Positions 11,661 through 22,867 of a DNA stretch of 64,000 bases are shown one piece after another; the first letter of the stretch is position 1, and each line of letters starts with the position of its first letter. The stretch is from Piper betle (lineage: Eukaryota; Streptophyta; Magnoliopsida; Piperales; Piperaceae): contig JAURVB010012858.1 of assembly GCA_033002965.1 (NCBI GenBank), positions 1 to 64,000 on the forward strand, given 5' to 3'. The translations under genes and the position numbers were made by a program. The notes beneath the pieces were generated by a model that worked only from the letters and a program-made list of their open reading frames with translations, ran no database searches and had not been told where the DNA came from.

Positions 11661-11814
11661 TGTAACGACCCAACCCAAAGTGCAACATAATGGGCTAAGT
11701 CATTTCTTTAAAATGGGTACCCTGGAAGTTAAAGATCTTTAGTCCATTACTACTTTTAAACAGGATCTTCTCCCAGTAGGTATTAGATGTGGGACTAAGT
11801 TGAGGGATCTCACA
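11661..11814 (-). repeat. Right terminal repeat of the TRIM (5' side)
   Basis: 154 bp, TGTAACGACCCAACCC to ATCTCACA, followed directly by the target duplication ATGTC. Confidence 0.9.
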
Positions 11815-12384
11815 ATGTCTATCTAGCTCTCCGCCTTCATTAGATCAATCCCTCCAATAAATATTTGACCTACATTCCTCCTGAACTTTTTCACAATGTA
11901 GCGGTCACTATCATCAACCCCGGTGGCATGACATTTGTATGCTCCCCTTGCTTGCCTGGGTCAGCTAACCCAGCCCGCCCTTGAGCACATCCCTGACCAC
12001 CATCCGAGGTGATTCTGGGATCCACTGCAAAGTTTGAGACTCCATTCCTTGCTACCACTCCCGGTAACCACTGAACAATATTTTGAACCACAAAATTTGT
12101 ATTTTCTGAAGCCTGCACTAGTCCTTGTATGGCAGTCAGGATCTGGGCCGACACATTCCCTGTGTTCGAATTTGACTGCACAGATCGGTTTGCTGTCTAC
12201 GAGTGCCTGCCATCCGAAACGTCGAACCATCTTGGTTCATTCATATGTTTTTTTTTCTAGTTATGACTTAGGTTTATGTGCGAATGATTTTGTTAATTCA
12301 AAACACAACACAGTGGGAAAAGATAATTATTGGACTTTTCAATAAGGTACTTGAGTCATAAAATGTGAGCTTCTGGGAAACCAT

Positions 12385-12396
12385 GCTCTGATACCA
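12385..12396 (-). promoter_or_regulatory. Primer-binding site of A2
   Basis: Minus strand TGGTATCAGAGC, a perfect match to the plant initiator tRNA-Met site, two bases from the LTR end at 12399. Confidence 0.9.
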
Positions 12397-12398
12397 CC

Positions 12399-13032
12399 TA
12401 TAATGACCCACCATGTTTCACGATATTATGGGCCTTGCTGGCCAGGTGTTACTCAAAATTTAACAAAACCAAGCCTATAACGACCAGTCCTAACATGACC
12501 GGGTGTTACTTAAAAGGTTACTTGAATAATATGAAACCAAATAAGTCTACCATTTCTAACTTCAAAGAACTTATGTTTTAAATGACAATGTATGAAATAA
12601 TTATCCCACAGTCTTGGACCGTTCCCCATAGCCACATTTATAACACAAGAAAAGTAAAAGAAGTAGCTTATTATCTGTTCACCACCTAAGTTGGTGAGAA
12701 GAACCACCCAATCGTTTCATAGTCTTTAGTTCCAGGTGCAAACCTGCGGAGGCAATTCCATGTTAGTGATTAAGCACTAAGCCGTATAATTAAATAAAAA
12801 AAGTCCGTAAACTTCCTATCATTATCAATAATATTGGTTGTTGTGACCATTCCAACATTTTTATTTATTAGCTGATGGTTCAGTCCACCATGTCCATTAA
12901 TTGGCTGATGGGTCAATCAACCATGTCCATCTATTGGCTGATGGGTCAGTCCATTATGTCCATTACCGGCTGGCGAGTCCAATCTACCATTTCCGTTATC
13001 AGCTGGTGAGTCCAATCCACCATGTCTGTAAT
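12399..13032 (-). mobile_element. Truncated 5' LTR of A2
   Basis: It begins TATAATGACCC (a mutated TGTAACGACCC), carries the doubled terminus and the conserved hairpin motif near 12750, and runs into a short 133-type minisatellite (12855-13032). Another LTR starts at 13033, so about 2.5 kb of the usual LTR is absent. Confidence 0.85.
12855..13032 (-). repeat. Partial 133-bp-type minisatellite in the A2 LTR
   Basis: Five to six monomers of about 33 bp (GGCTGATGGGTCA and GGCTGGCGAGTCC types), cut at 13033 by the next LTR. Confidence 0.85.
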
Positions 13033-14886
13033 TGTAACGACCCGAACCAGGTGTTACTTAAAAGATTACATGAATAATATGAAAGCAAATAAGTCTAGCA
13101 TTTCTAACTCAAAAGAACTTATGTTCAAACGACAATGCATGAAGTAGTTATCCCATAGTCTTGGACCGTTTCCCATAGCCACATTTATAACACAAGAAAA
13201 GTAAAAAGAACAGTCCGCTTATTATCTATTCACCACTGAGTTGGTAGAAGAACCACCCTGTCGTCTTTTGGTCTTTAGTTCCAGCTACTAACCTGCGCAG
13301 GCAATTCCGCGTTCGTTATTAACCACTAAGCCGTATAATTAAATAAAACAAGTCCATAAACTCCCTATCATTATTCCAACTGTCCATTTATTAGCTGATG
13401 GTTCAGTCTACCATGCCCATTAGTTGGCTGATGGGTCAGTCCACCATGTCCATTTATTGGCTGATGGGTCAGTCCATCATGTACATTACTAGCTGGTGAG
13501 TCCAATCCGCCATGTCTGTTATTTGCTAGTGAGTCCAATCCACCATGTCCATTAGTTGGCTGATGGGTCAGTCCACCATAATTGGCTGGCGAGTCCAATC
13601 CGCCATGTCCAATTTATTAGTTGATGGGTCAGTCCATCATGTCCATTACCGGCTGGCGAGTCCAATCCACCATGTCCGTTATTGGCTGGTGAGTCCAATC
13701 CACCATGTCCGTAATTGGCTGGCGAGTCCAATCCGCCATGTCCAATTTATTAGCTGATGGGTCAGTCCATCATATCCATTACCGATTGGCGAGTCCAATC
13801 CGCCATGTCCTTTATCGGCTAGTGAGTCCAGTCCACCATGTCCGTAATTGGCACGAGTTCAATCGACCATGTCCATAATTGGCTGGCGAGTCTAATCTGC
13901 CAAGTCTAATTTATTAGCTGATGGGTCAGTCCATCATGTCCATTACTGGCTGGCGAGTCCAATCCGCCATGTCCTTTATCGGCTAGTGAGTCCAGTCCAC
14001 CATATCCGTAATTGGCACGAGTCCAATCAACCATGTCCAATTTATTGGCTGATGGGTCAGTCCATCATGTCCATTACCGGCTGGCGACTCAAATTTGCCA
14101 TGTCCGTTATTGTCTGGTGAGTCCAATCCACCATGTCCGTAATTGGCTGGCGAGTCCAATTTACCGTGTCCAATTTATTGGCTGATGGGTCAGTCCATCA
14201 TGTCCATTACCAGCTGGCGAGTCCAATCCGCCATGTCCGTTATCGGCTGGTGAGTCCAATCCACTATGTCCATTAGTTGGCAGATGGGTCAGTCCACCCA
14301 CCATGTCCGTAATTGGCTGACGAGTCCAATCCGCCATGTCCAATTAATTGTATTATGGCTGTCAGGTCCCATTCTTACATGTCCATTATTGGATTATGAA
14401 GGGAATAGCCTGTGTCAGACTGAGTTAATTCGTTGACCCCAGTTGCACTTGGTGCATGGTGGTCGAATCTACCTTATTCCGACCAGGTTGTCCACAAAGG
14501 AATATACAATATTTTAAATAATTATTCATACCTGAAAATTTGGTGAAGAACCCGTAACTATAACAAATAATCCTAAAGTCTTCCCTTTTATGTGTCAAAT
14601 GTACTCACAACCTATCTAGACGATGTTTCATTGAACAACAGAACTTTTTTCATATAGAAGAATATGTGGAATTCTAGAAGTCATTACATTAAATATATGT
14701 GGAATTTTAAGAAGTCACTATATTAAATTTTATTGAAAAGAGCATAATTACTCATAACTATATTTGTGTGATAACGAAAGGTTAAAAACTATGAATGGGT
14801 TATAATTGATAAAATACTGATTTCCAAGAATTAATTTAATTAAATAACCTGAATAAAATAATCTAATAATTTTCAGGGTTTTTACA
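13033..14886 (-). mobile_element. 3' LTR of A3, short form without GC core (1,854 bp)
   Basis: Left end TGTAACGACCCGAACC; right end GGGTTTTTACA abuts the polypurine tract of the A3 internal region. It carries a long 133-bp array (13381-14350) and the conserved TCGACCACCATGCA-type block near 14450 but no GC-rich core, and its outer end (14500-14886) is unlike the 5' LTR of the same element. It lacks the doubled terminus. Confidence 0.8.
13381..14350 (-). repeat. 133-bp higher-order minisatellite, longest array (about 970 bp)
   Basis: About seven higher-order units of monomers such as GGCTGGCGAGTCCAATC and GGCTGATGGGTCAGTCC. Some monomers are shortened (CGTAATTGGCACGAG variants near 13850 and 14010), and those shortened variants are themselves repeated, so a block was duplicated after it degenerated. 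Confidence 0.9.
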
Positions 14887-15240
14887 ATCTCCCCAATTTA
14901 GAAATATTTTGTCCCCGAAATATTATAACGGCCACCAAGAACTAAGAATTAATTATTTATTCGGTATCAGTGCTTGCTACTACAATCATAAGAATCTTAT
15001 GCCACAAATAGGCTTGGGTATTTCTTTGCCATCTCCTACTCAGTCTCCCAGGTAGCTTCCTCTGATCCCTGATTTCTCCATAATACCTTTACGAAAGGGA
15101 TTTCCTTGTTCTTGAGTGTCTTAATTTCTGTTGCCAAAATGCAAATCGGCTTTTCCTCGTATGCTAAATTTGGTTGTAATTCTAAGTCTTTAAAAGTTGT
15201 GATTAAATGATCTTCATCTCAAACACATTTCTTTCCCGCT
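14887..15240 (-). pseudogene. 3' untranslated end and chromodomain traces of A3
   Basis: Polypurine tract at 14887-14900 (minus strand, next to the LTR start). Chromodomain-like sequence lies at about 15190-15035, at the same distance from the LTR as in A4. Frames are broken. Confidence 0.6.
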
Positions 15241-16740
15241 AGGCTTGGTGGTAATGCCATTCTATATGCACAATTTCCTACTCGATCCAGGATTGGGAAC
15301 GGTGCTATGAATCTAGGTTTCAACTTCCCTGATAATTTAAATCTGATCAGCCCCTTCGTAGGAGATGTCTTTAGTTACACAAACTCCCCAACTTGGAACT
15401 CTAGGTCCTTCCTTCGAGTATTAGCATAACTCTTTTATCGATCCTGAGCTGCTTTAAATCTTTGTTGAATGAGTTTCACCTTTTCAATTGCTTCCCTCAC
15501 CATCTCTGGCCCTGTATAACTACTTCCGTATACTCTAGCCAGCACGATGGAGATCTACAGGGCCTACCATATAAGGCTTCAAATGGTGCCATCCCTATAC
15601 TGGCTTGGTAAGAGTTATTGTCGGTGAATTCAGCCAATGCTAAGTGTTTCTCCCAGTCACCTCCTTAGTCGAGAATGCAAGCTCTTAACAAATCCTCCAA
15701 CGATTGAATAGTCCTCTCACTCCGACCATCAGTTCGGGGATGATATGTTGTACTCAACTTAATTTGAGTTCCCATTGCTTTTGGAAACCTTCCCAGAAAT
15801 GTGAGGTGAATAGGGGATCACGGTCGGAGACTATCTTTTTGGAATCCCATGTAGTTGATGTTGGGCTTTGAATTGTTGGCAAGTCTGATACTTAGAAATA
15901 TAATCGGCAACATCCCTCTTCATCCCAATTCACCAGTAGGTTCGCTTTAAATCCTGATACATTTTAGTAACTCCAGGGTGTATCGAGAACATTAAGCGAT
16001 GAGCCTCCTCCAAGATATTCCGCCTTAGTGCATTATCCTTGGGTACACACAACCTTCCTCTAAATCTGATCACACTATTTGAATTAGCTACAATGTTAGG
16101 AATCTTGTCCAACATTTTATTCAGCTCATCATCACCCATTTGTGCTAGCTTAATAGGATCAACTAAATCATTGGAAACAACCAAATTTACCAGTAAGCCT
16201 GTCAGTTGCTCCACCGGGTTGATAGCTACCACTTCTGTTGAGATGGCCCAAAGTTTAGCTAGCTACTGACTTTTGTCCACTTTGCCTTTCCGACTCAACG
16301 CGTAGGCTAACACATTCGCATTTCGTAAATGGTATAAGATTTGGAAGTTGTAGTCCTTCAAATATTCTATCCACCGCTTCTGTCGAAGGTTAAGGTCATT
16401 CTGGGTGAAGATATACTTCAAACTCTGGTGGTCAATGAAGACTTCAAACTGGGCTCCATACAAGTAGTGTCTCCAAATCTTCAGGGCAAAAACCACTGCT
16501 GCCAGTTCCATGTCATGGGTTGCATAATTTTGGTCATGAATCTTCAATTGACAAGAGGCATAGGCCACCACTTTATCTTCTTGCATAAGGATGCATCCTA
16601 AACGCAACCAAGTCACATCGTTGAAGACAATGAATCCTTCATTACCATTTGGTAGTGTCAAGACAAAATTAGTGTCATTCTAGGTGCTAGGTCAATGGCA
16701 AACTCTACTGCCCGCATAGGAGGTAACCTGAAAGTTCGTG
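15241..16740 (-). pseudogene. pol remnant of A3 (RT-less, RNase H and partial integrase)
   Basis: Minus-strand order: pre-RT fragment (16740-16670), RNase H (16661-16263, open for 132 codons, with the [17 protein letters not shown] region and [20 protein letters not shown]), integrase zinc-binding region (16232-15930, open for 100 codons), then part of the core and C-terminus to about 15241. Reverse transcriptase is entirely deleted at about 16670, and about 220 bases of the integrase core are deleted near 15850. Both breakpoints equal those of the inverted block in A1. Despite decay elsewhere the retained blocks are fairly open. Confidence 0.85.
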
Positions 16741-17242
16741 TGGGAATACACATATTCCCGGACTGAATCCTCCCTTGAACCAAATTGGTGAATGCCAGCT
16801 TTCTTCTGGACAACGGGCTCTGGAAATTATTGTCCATTGATAGCTTCCCACCAGTAAGATCCTTCCTCTTGAAGCATGCATGTTGCCAATCTCACTTGAT
16901 GGCCGTGGGGCACTAATATAGCTCTAAACGCTGGTGGCACCACTTGTCGTATTACCGATGGCACTTGTCGTATTACTGATGGCCCAGGTCTGCTAACCCT
17001 GCCCACCCTTGGGCACTTCCCTGACCACCATTTGAGGTGATTCTGGAACCCGTTGACAAGTTTGAGGCTCCATGCCCTGTTACCATTCCCGGTAACCGCT
17101 GATCAATATTTTAGACCACATAATTTGTATTTTCCGATGCCTGTGCCAGTCCCTGTATGGCCATTAGGATCTGAGCCAATACATTCTCGGTGTTCGCATT
17201 GGGCAGAGTAGCTCAGTTTGACTGTCTATGAGTGCCTGCCAT
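16741..17242 (-). pseudogene. gag remnant of A3
   Basis: The start context ATGGCAGGCACTC ends at 17242. Gag runs leftward with stops and small deletions to about 16741, where a TGTGTATTCC string joins pre-RT sequence. That is the same join as in A1 near 1735. Zinc knuckle and protease are missing. A short direct repeat (CACTTGTCGTATTAC) lies near 16945-16975. Confidence 0.75.
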
Positions 17243-17410
17243 CTGAAACGTCGAACCTTCATGGTTCATTAGTATGTTTTTTCCAGTTATGACTTAGGTT
17301 TATTAGCGAATACATTTGTTAATTAATAACATACTACACTCGGAAAAGATAATTATTGGACTTTTCAACAAGGTACTTGAGTAATAAAATGTGAGCTTGT
17401 GGGAAACTAG

Positions 17411-17422
17411 GCTCTGATACCA
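17411..17422 (-). promoter_or_regulatory. Primer-binding site of A3
   Basis: Minus strand TGGTATCAGAGC, two bases from the LTR end at 17425. Confidence 0.9.
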
Positions 17423-17777
17423 CCTGTAACGACCCGCCCGAACGAGACCAGGTGTTACTAAAAAATATAAGTAATGTAAATACTCCAGAACATGAACTGA
17501 AATACAGTAAATAAGTCTCGGACCGTTTCCCATAAGCACATTTATAACACAAGAGAATAATAAGGAAGTGCAAATTTTTATTATCGATTCACCATACCTA
17601 GGTTGGTAAAAGAACCACCAACCACACTTCTATTCTTCAATCCAAAGCTGCTCACATGCGGAGGCAATTCTGTGTTAGTGATAAAACCACTATGCCGTAT
17701 AATTAAATGAAACAAGTCAATATAATCCCTATTATCATTTCACTCGTTATTATTATTATTATTACACAAGCCTTTAG

Positions 17778-18221
17778 TAATTATCTCTCAGATCATTCTT
17801 AGATTAGTAATTTGTCTCTCAGGTCATTCTGAGATTTGTAAAAGTCGTCTCCCAGCTCATTCTGAGATCAGGTGGTGTCCCAATTCATTTTGAGATTAGT
17901 CATGGTCTCCCAGTTCCTTCTGAGATTAGAAATCGTCACCTAGCTCATTCTGAGATTAGGTGGTCTCCCAATTCATTTTCAGATTAGTCACGGTCTCCCA
18001 GTTCATTCTGAGATTAGAAATTGTCTCCAGCTCATTTAAGATTAGGTGGTCTCCAAATTCATTTTGAGATTAGTCTTGGTCTCATAGTTAATTCTAAGAT
18101 TAGAAATTGTCTCTAGCTCACTTTGAGATTAGGTGGTCTCCCAATTCATTTTGTGATTAGTCGATGGTCTCACAATTCATTCTGAGATTAAAAATCGTCT
18201 CCTAGTTCATTCTGAGATTAG
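17778..18221 (-). repeat. 88-bp higher-order minisatellite (subfamily B LTR of A3)
   Basis: Reverse-complement copies of the units at 60941-61448: monomers of 28-30 bp such as GTCTCCCAGTTCATTCTGAG, grouped in threes. More decayed than the A6 array. Confidence 0.85.
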
Positions 18222-18235
18222 TGCAGACAAAGGCT

Positions 18236-18380
18236 ACCAATTTGGGAAAATACAACATTTCATAGAGTTATACCAGTTTGGGAAAATATAACGTTTTAAA
18301 TAATTATACGAACTATACAAGATTCCAAATAATTATACAGACAATATAACATTTCAAAAAATTATACGGACCACATAGTA
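18236..18380 (-). repeat. 36-bp and about 29-bp short repeats in subfamily B LTR
   Basis: Repeated TTTGGGAAAATAYAAC and AATTATACGGACAATATAAC-like units, related to those at 60825-60930 (36 bp) and 62005-62125 (29 bp). Confidence 0.65.
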
Positions 18381-18929
18381 AATTTAAGGGTGCGGCCCTG
18401 TGTCAGACTAAGTCAATTCCCTTGACCCCGATTGCGTTATGAGCAAGGTGGTCGAATTTGTGCTCAGAGGCCGACCGGGGCTGCCAACAAGGGAAAGTAC
18501 AACATTTCAAATGATTATACGGACTTGGATATTTCGAACTCACAGCTACGACCAATGATCCTAATCTGAACGAGGACATAAAATTATACGTAAGTATAAT
18601 TTTATACGAATTGTAATGTCATCCAACTAAATATCTAATATATATACCCTTTTCAAAAATATTAAATATTAAATTATCAACAAATCTAGTGAGATAATTA
18701 ATTATTCCAGTGACATAATATCTAAATCCTACTTCACGTTTTAAATTAAGTATCTAAATCATAATTAATACCCAACAATTGATAAAATAATTATTACTAA
18801 TAAACAAGTATTTAATTTTCCTTTGCGATTATAATTACTTAATCCCGATCTTGATGATTTTAGCTTATGGTTATAATTTTTGATCGCTACTATTATTTAT
18901 AGCAATTTAATTAATTAAGTTGTTCGATT

Positions 18930-19030
18930 AAGTTATTTAAAATAATTTGTATTATTAAAAAATATTATTAATACAATTATTTTAAACTATTCGACTCAAT
19001 AAAGTTTCGAACTTTATTTATTTTTATTAT
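18930..19030. other. Conserved AT-rich hairpin plus small stem-loop in the LTR
   Basis: A long AT hairpin (TTAAAATAATTTGTATTATT against AATACAATTATTTTAA) is followed by ATAAAGTT-TCG-AACTTTAT, an 8-bp stem with a 3-base loop. Both recur in A4 (24118-24220) and other LTRs. Confidence 0.55.
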
Positions 19031-19439
19031 TTTCTTTAGGTTCGACGCTACTGATTGCTACCCGACTATAGTTTAATAACTTATTTTCTACATTACTTAC
19101 TTGTTATTAAAATAATCACTTTATTTACCTAATATTAAATTTAATAATGTAAAGGTAAAATATTTATTTTATTAATTACTTATAACCGTCCGATTTAATT
19201 TAATCGCTTGTTGTGCTGATTAATTATCAACCTTTTATCACTACCGTATTTTGTTTTATTATCCATGGTAATTTTGTACAATAATTAATTAGTTTAGTAA
19301 CTTTAACCCATAACCCATTAAAATATATTATTTTTAATGATTTATCACATGTTTGTATTATTTTTAACTCAAGTCGGTATCGAGTTAGATGTTATTTTAT
19401 GAGTTGGTATTATTTTTAACTTGAGCTGTGTTGAGTCAA

Positions 19440-20010
19440 GCATTATTAACAAGTTTGCCACCCAAGGTAATTGTCTTCTTCTGCTTCCCGGCACCATCCC
19501 CTATTCCGAATGGCAGCCACCCTCCAGCCGCCGTCGGTGATCGTCTCCGGCCACCGTCAATCCGTCGCCGACCAGCCCGCCTTGCCATTGCGGTGTCACA
19601 CCGGCCAACTCCGGCCATCTTCCAGCCGCGGCGACGCCCACATTGCCTGCCTAGTGGCACGCTCTGCGTCGGCTATTCCACTCACCGGCGAGCGTCGCTG
19701 CGCTCACTTGGGGTGGTCGCCTCGTTACCCTCGACCACCTATCGTCTTTCCTCGGCTAGATTGAAACCTGTCACCACCCAGGACGGCCAGATTTCTTCCC
19801 CACCGTCGTTGCCTATTTTTTGCCGCCATCCACTGTTTTTGGCCATTTACCACCCCAAGCCGACATCCACATACATGATATCAACCCTACACTGATCGAC
19901 GAAGAGAGTAGGATCATCTTATGACGTCGGAACGACCGTCGCCACGATTCCCGGCGAAACCTCGCCTGGGCTTACCCATCTCGCCGAAACAGGAGACTCG
20001 TCGGCCAAGT
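19440..20010. other. GC-rich core, type ii, in LTR slot 1 (A3)
   Basis: A CG-rich block inside AT-rich LTR, nearly the same as 62925-63480 and unrelated to the type i cores. The sequence to its right (ACGATTATAAAGCTTATTATC near 20060) is shared with type i LTRs, so the core alone is exchanged. Open frames run both ways (up to 155 codons on the plus strand), proline- and arginine-rich, with no recognised domain and a CT-rich leader before them. I do not call a gene. Confidence 0.65.
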
Positions 20011-20388
20011 TAAACTTTAATTTCTGTTTAGTTTCTTTGTTATTGATTTTAAACTTTAATCCTCACGATTATAAAGCTTATTATCAAATTAAAATATGTA
20101 TGCAAGAAAAATAAGAAGAGGGAGATCGAAAGAATATCTAAGTAATGAAGAAGACACGCTAGCAAGGAAGAGGAGAAAAAAATGTGAATGAAGGCTAGGG
20201 TGGAGGACGTCCTTCATAAAATAAAATGAAATGATGGCTAAAGTAATGTGAAACACCTGTATTATGTAGGGTAACCAGGTAATTAATAAAATATAATAAT
20301 TAACCGGGAAGTATTTACCGGGTATTGGATATAACATGTTCGGTCCTTCCTAAACCGCGTTTGCATCTTTTTTTTCACGGTCTTTACA

Positions 20389-22407
20389 AGAATGGAAGAC
20401 ATTGTTAAATATATGTTGAAGCATAACAAATATAAATAAAAGTAATAAAGAAAATAACTGCATTGAGTTCAAGTGTGTGTAGTATTTATCAATCCTCCCC
20501 CAAAGTCTACTCAATATTGCAAGACCTACATATATTATATGAAAAATGTCAGCAACGAATGTTATTAGTTTGAAAAATAACTAATACAAACTTGCAAATG
20601 GATATTCCATTACCCACGAAAACTTATTAAACTTCAAGATTGCCTCACACAGGGTGGTAAGCAAAATACTTAAGCAAGTGCCGACTCGCATGCACGACTC
20701 ATAATTATATTCATATGTACAACACTAACGCCCTCACATCTTTCATATCACCCGCCACAATACTTGACTCGCAAAAGGAATAGTTAAGTTAGTTGCACAA
20801 ATTCAAAAAATGTGCTGCATTAAGCAGTACCCTCAGACACCGCACTACCGTAGGGATTGAAGGAGTACTAGTACGGTCCATACATATCTTCATACCACTC
20901 ATTCTCTTATTCATGAAATTCGTAAAAACTCGCGCACTTATATAATAGGCGTAGGGAAGAGGCTTGTATCATACATTTCGAAATCTTTAGTTCGAAAACC
21001 AAATAGGGATCTCAACCTTGTAGTTCTATACAACATGTTTAGAAAACACAATTAGATGGCCCTAGATGGGAGGGATTTGATAGATCACCACTTATGTCGA
21101 CCTACGTCTTAAACAAAATTAAACACTACATGAAAGGAGTCAAGCAGAGAAGGAGAGTTCAAGCTCTAAGCATATCTGCACATCTACGATGAGCTCGAAC
21201 TCCTAAACCTTCATCAAGACCCACTAGTAAGTAAAATAGTAACATTTCTATATGACGCATGCTCGTGGTGTATGCACATACCATCAATGCATCATAACAA
21301 AGAAAACAGTGCTAACAAGCCTATAACTAAACACCTAACACAAAAATCGAGACATCATAATAAATAACAAATAAATATACTAATATATAATTAGGTAAAT
21401 AATAAATACATGAACATAAATAGTACTCCAATCAGAAAATAATAATATAATTGTACTATATAAATCACGACTAAACATGAGTAAATATCATATATACTCG
21501 TATTAGGAAACATATAAATAATTAAATAAACAACCAAATAATTAATTAAATAAATCACAGATAAATAAATATATGAATAATATTAAATAATCTTGATGAA
21601 TGATAATATAAATACCAAATATACGAACATACGACTAAATATGTATAAATAATAACACAAGTAAGAAAATAATTAATAATCAATCAATTTATCAAATAAA
21701 ATAAGATAAACATGAACAAAAATAATATCCATGAATAAATACATTATCAATAATAATAATTAGTCACATAATCATTCATCATAGCAAACAAATATATAAA
21801 TAACAAGAAATGAATAATCATGAATAAATAAATAAAATAATTAATAAATAAAGAAAAATACTAATAACATCAAAACATGCTAAATAATGTGAATACACAT
21901 CTAAACTAAACTAGGGATTTTCCAATTACCACAAATGGTCGAGAAACGGTTGAAAACGCATTGAACGAGACCGAACAAAGCTGAACCGGACCAAACCGAA
22001 TGGGATGAACCTACCCAGTCTGACTTAACTAGAAAATGGGCTGGGATGGCTAAGCAGACCTGAACTGGACGTGCGGACTCGGACATGGGCTGGCGGGCTG
22101 GTGAAGAAGATCTGGCAGGCGGACGCACTCACGGCCGGAGGACCGTGAACCATGCAAACGGGCCGAATGGGGCGGCCGGTGCCCATCACCGAAAAAGGTT
22201 GATGGAGGTGTGGCTGGCCTCTTTGCCAATCGGGATCGATAAGGGGCGTCAAGGTAGAGGCTCTAGTGGTGGTGATAAGAGGAGTCTGGCCACTGGCTGG
22301 CTAGAAAACAATGGGAATCAGATCGCCGGGTGCGGCGAAGTTGTCGGCAGTGATTGTGGCCCCATTCGTCATTGTGGGTTGTCTCAAAATAGAGATCTCA
22401 ATAAATA
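20389..22407 (-). mobile_element. Family C copy C3: LTR fragment
   Basis: It starts at GAATGGAAGACATTGTTAAA, matching the family C LTRs at 44548 and 52858, and follows them through a cytosine-poor AT-rich part (21300-21900) into the GC-rich part (22085-22400). It is cut on the left by the A3 LTR and on the right by the A4 LTR at 22408. No internal sequence. Confidence 0.8.
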
Positions 22408-22867
22408 TGTAACGACCCGCCATGTTTCATGCTATTGTGGGCCTTCCTAGCTAGGTGTTACTTAGAATTTAACAAAACCAACCCTATAACGACTAGTCCC
22501 AACCGGACCGGGTGTTAATTAAAGGTTACATAAATAATACGTAAGCAAATAAGTCTAACATTTCTAACTCAAAAGAACTTATGTTTCAAGTGACAATGTA
22601 TGAAATAATTATCCTTCAGTCTTGGACTATTTCCCATAGCCACATTTATAACACAAGAAAAGTAAAAAGAGAAGTCTGCTTATTATCTGTTCACCACCTA
22701 AGTTGGTAGAAGAACCACCCTGTCATCTCTTAGTCTTTAGTTCCAGCTGCTAACCTGCAGAGGCAATTTCGCATTAGTAATTAACCACTAAGTCGTATAA
22801 TTAAATAAAACAAGTCCATAAACTCCGTATCATTATCCATAATAATGGCTGCTGTGACCATTCTGGC

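Larger units (their letters stand above)
11279..11814 (-). mobile_element. TRIM (terminal-repeat retrotransposon in miniature), complete, 536 bp
   Basis: Two direct terminal repeats of 154 bp (11279-11432 and 11661-11814) flank a 228-bp internal part. The plus-strand outer ends are TGTAACGACCC and ATCTCACA. A PBS (TGGTATCGAGCC on the minus strand, 11647-11658) lies two bases from the right repeat, so the element reads right to left. ATGTC is duplicated on both sides (11274-11278 and 11815-11819), and the empty site GGTAATGTCGATC occurs in A4 near 33930. It has no coding capacity, so it depends on enzymes from other elements. The repeats differ at about 9 of 154 positions, mostly transitions. 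Confidence 0.92.
11041..12213 (-). pseudogene. gag remnant of A2, split by a TRIM insertion
   Basis: The start ATG at 12213 keeps the ATGGCAGGCACTCG context shared with A1 and A3, but the frame shifts soon after. The best frame gives ILTAIQGLVQASENTN and WLPGVVARNG at 12181-11891. After the TRIM (11279-11814) gag resumes with [16 protein letters not shown] and EASYWWKSMKKITFHRREIS down to 11041, where it joins pre-RT sequence; zinc knuckle and protease are missing. The intact arrangement at the TRIM site can be seen in A4 near 33930. Confidence 0.8.
8995..13032 (-). mobile_element. Family A copy A2 (minus strand), internal region plus truncated 5' LTR
   Basis: Read leftward from 13032: truncated 5' LTR (12399-13032), PBS (12385-12396), gag (12213 to 11041, interrupted by a TRIM), pol (11040 to about 9070) and polypurine end near 8995. 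The protease region and most of the integrase core are deleted. A3 lies against its 5' LTR at 13033, so most of that LTR is lost or displaced. Confidence 0.85.
17425..20388 (-). mobile_element. 5' LTR of A3, subfamily B (2,964 bp)
   Basis: Left end TGTAACGACCCGCCCG beside the PBS; right end CACGGTCTTTACA. From the left it holds the single (undoubled) terminus, the conserved hairpin motif near 17680, an 88-bp minisatellite (17778-18221), 36-bp repeats (18236-18380), the conserved GGTCGAAT block near 18450, AT-rich framework with hairpins and a type ii GC core (19440-20010). It differs from the 3' LTR in nearly every module, so the element is a mosaic. Confidence 0.88.

Noticed and set aside
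19428..19895. A 155-codon plus-strand frame in the type ii GC core, as a host gene
   Set aside because: The copy in A7 has broken frames, the sequence is part of a repeated LTR, and no domain is recognisable. Kept only as a possible captured fragment.
13028..20393. Possible target duplication GTAAT/AGAAT around A3
   Set aside because: Only two of five bases agree in place, so it does not support a single insertion event.
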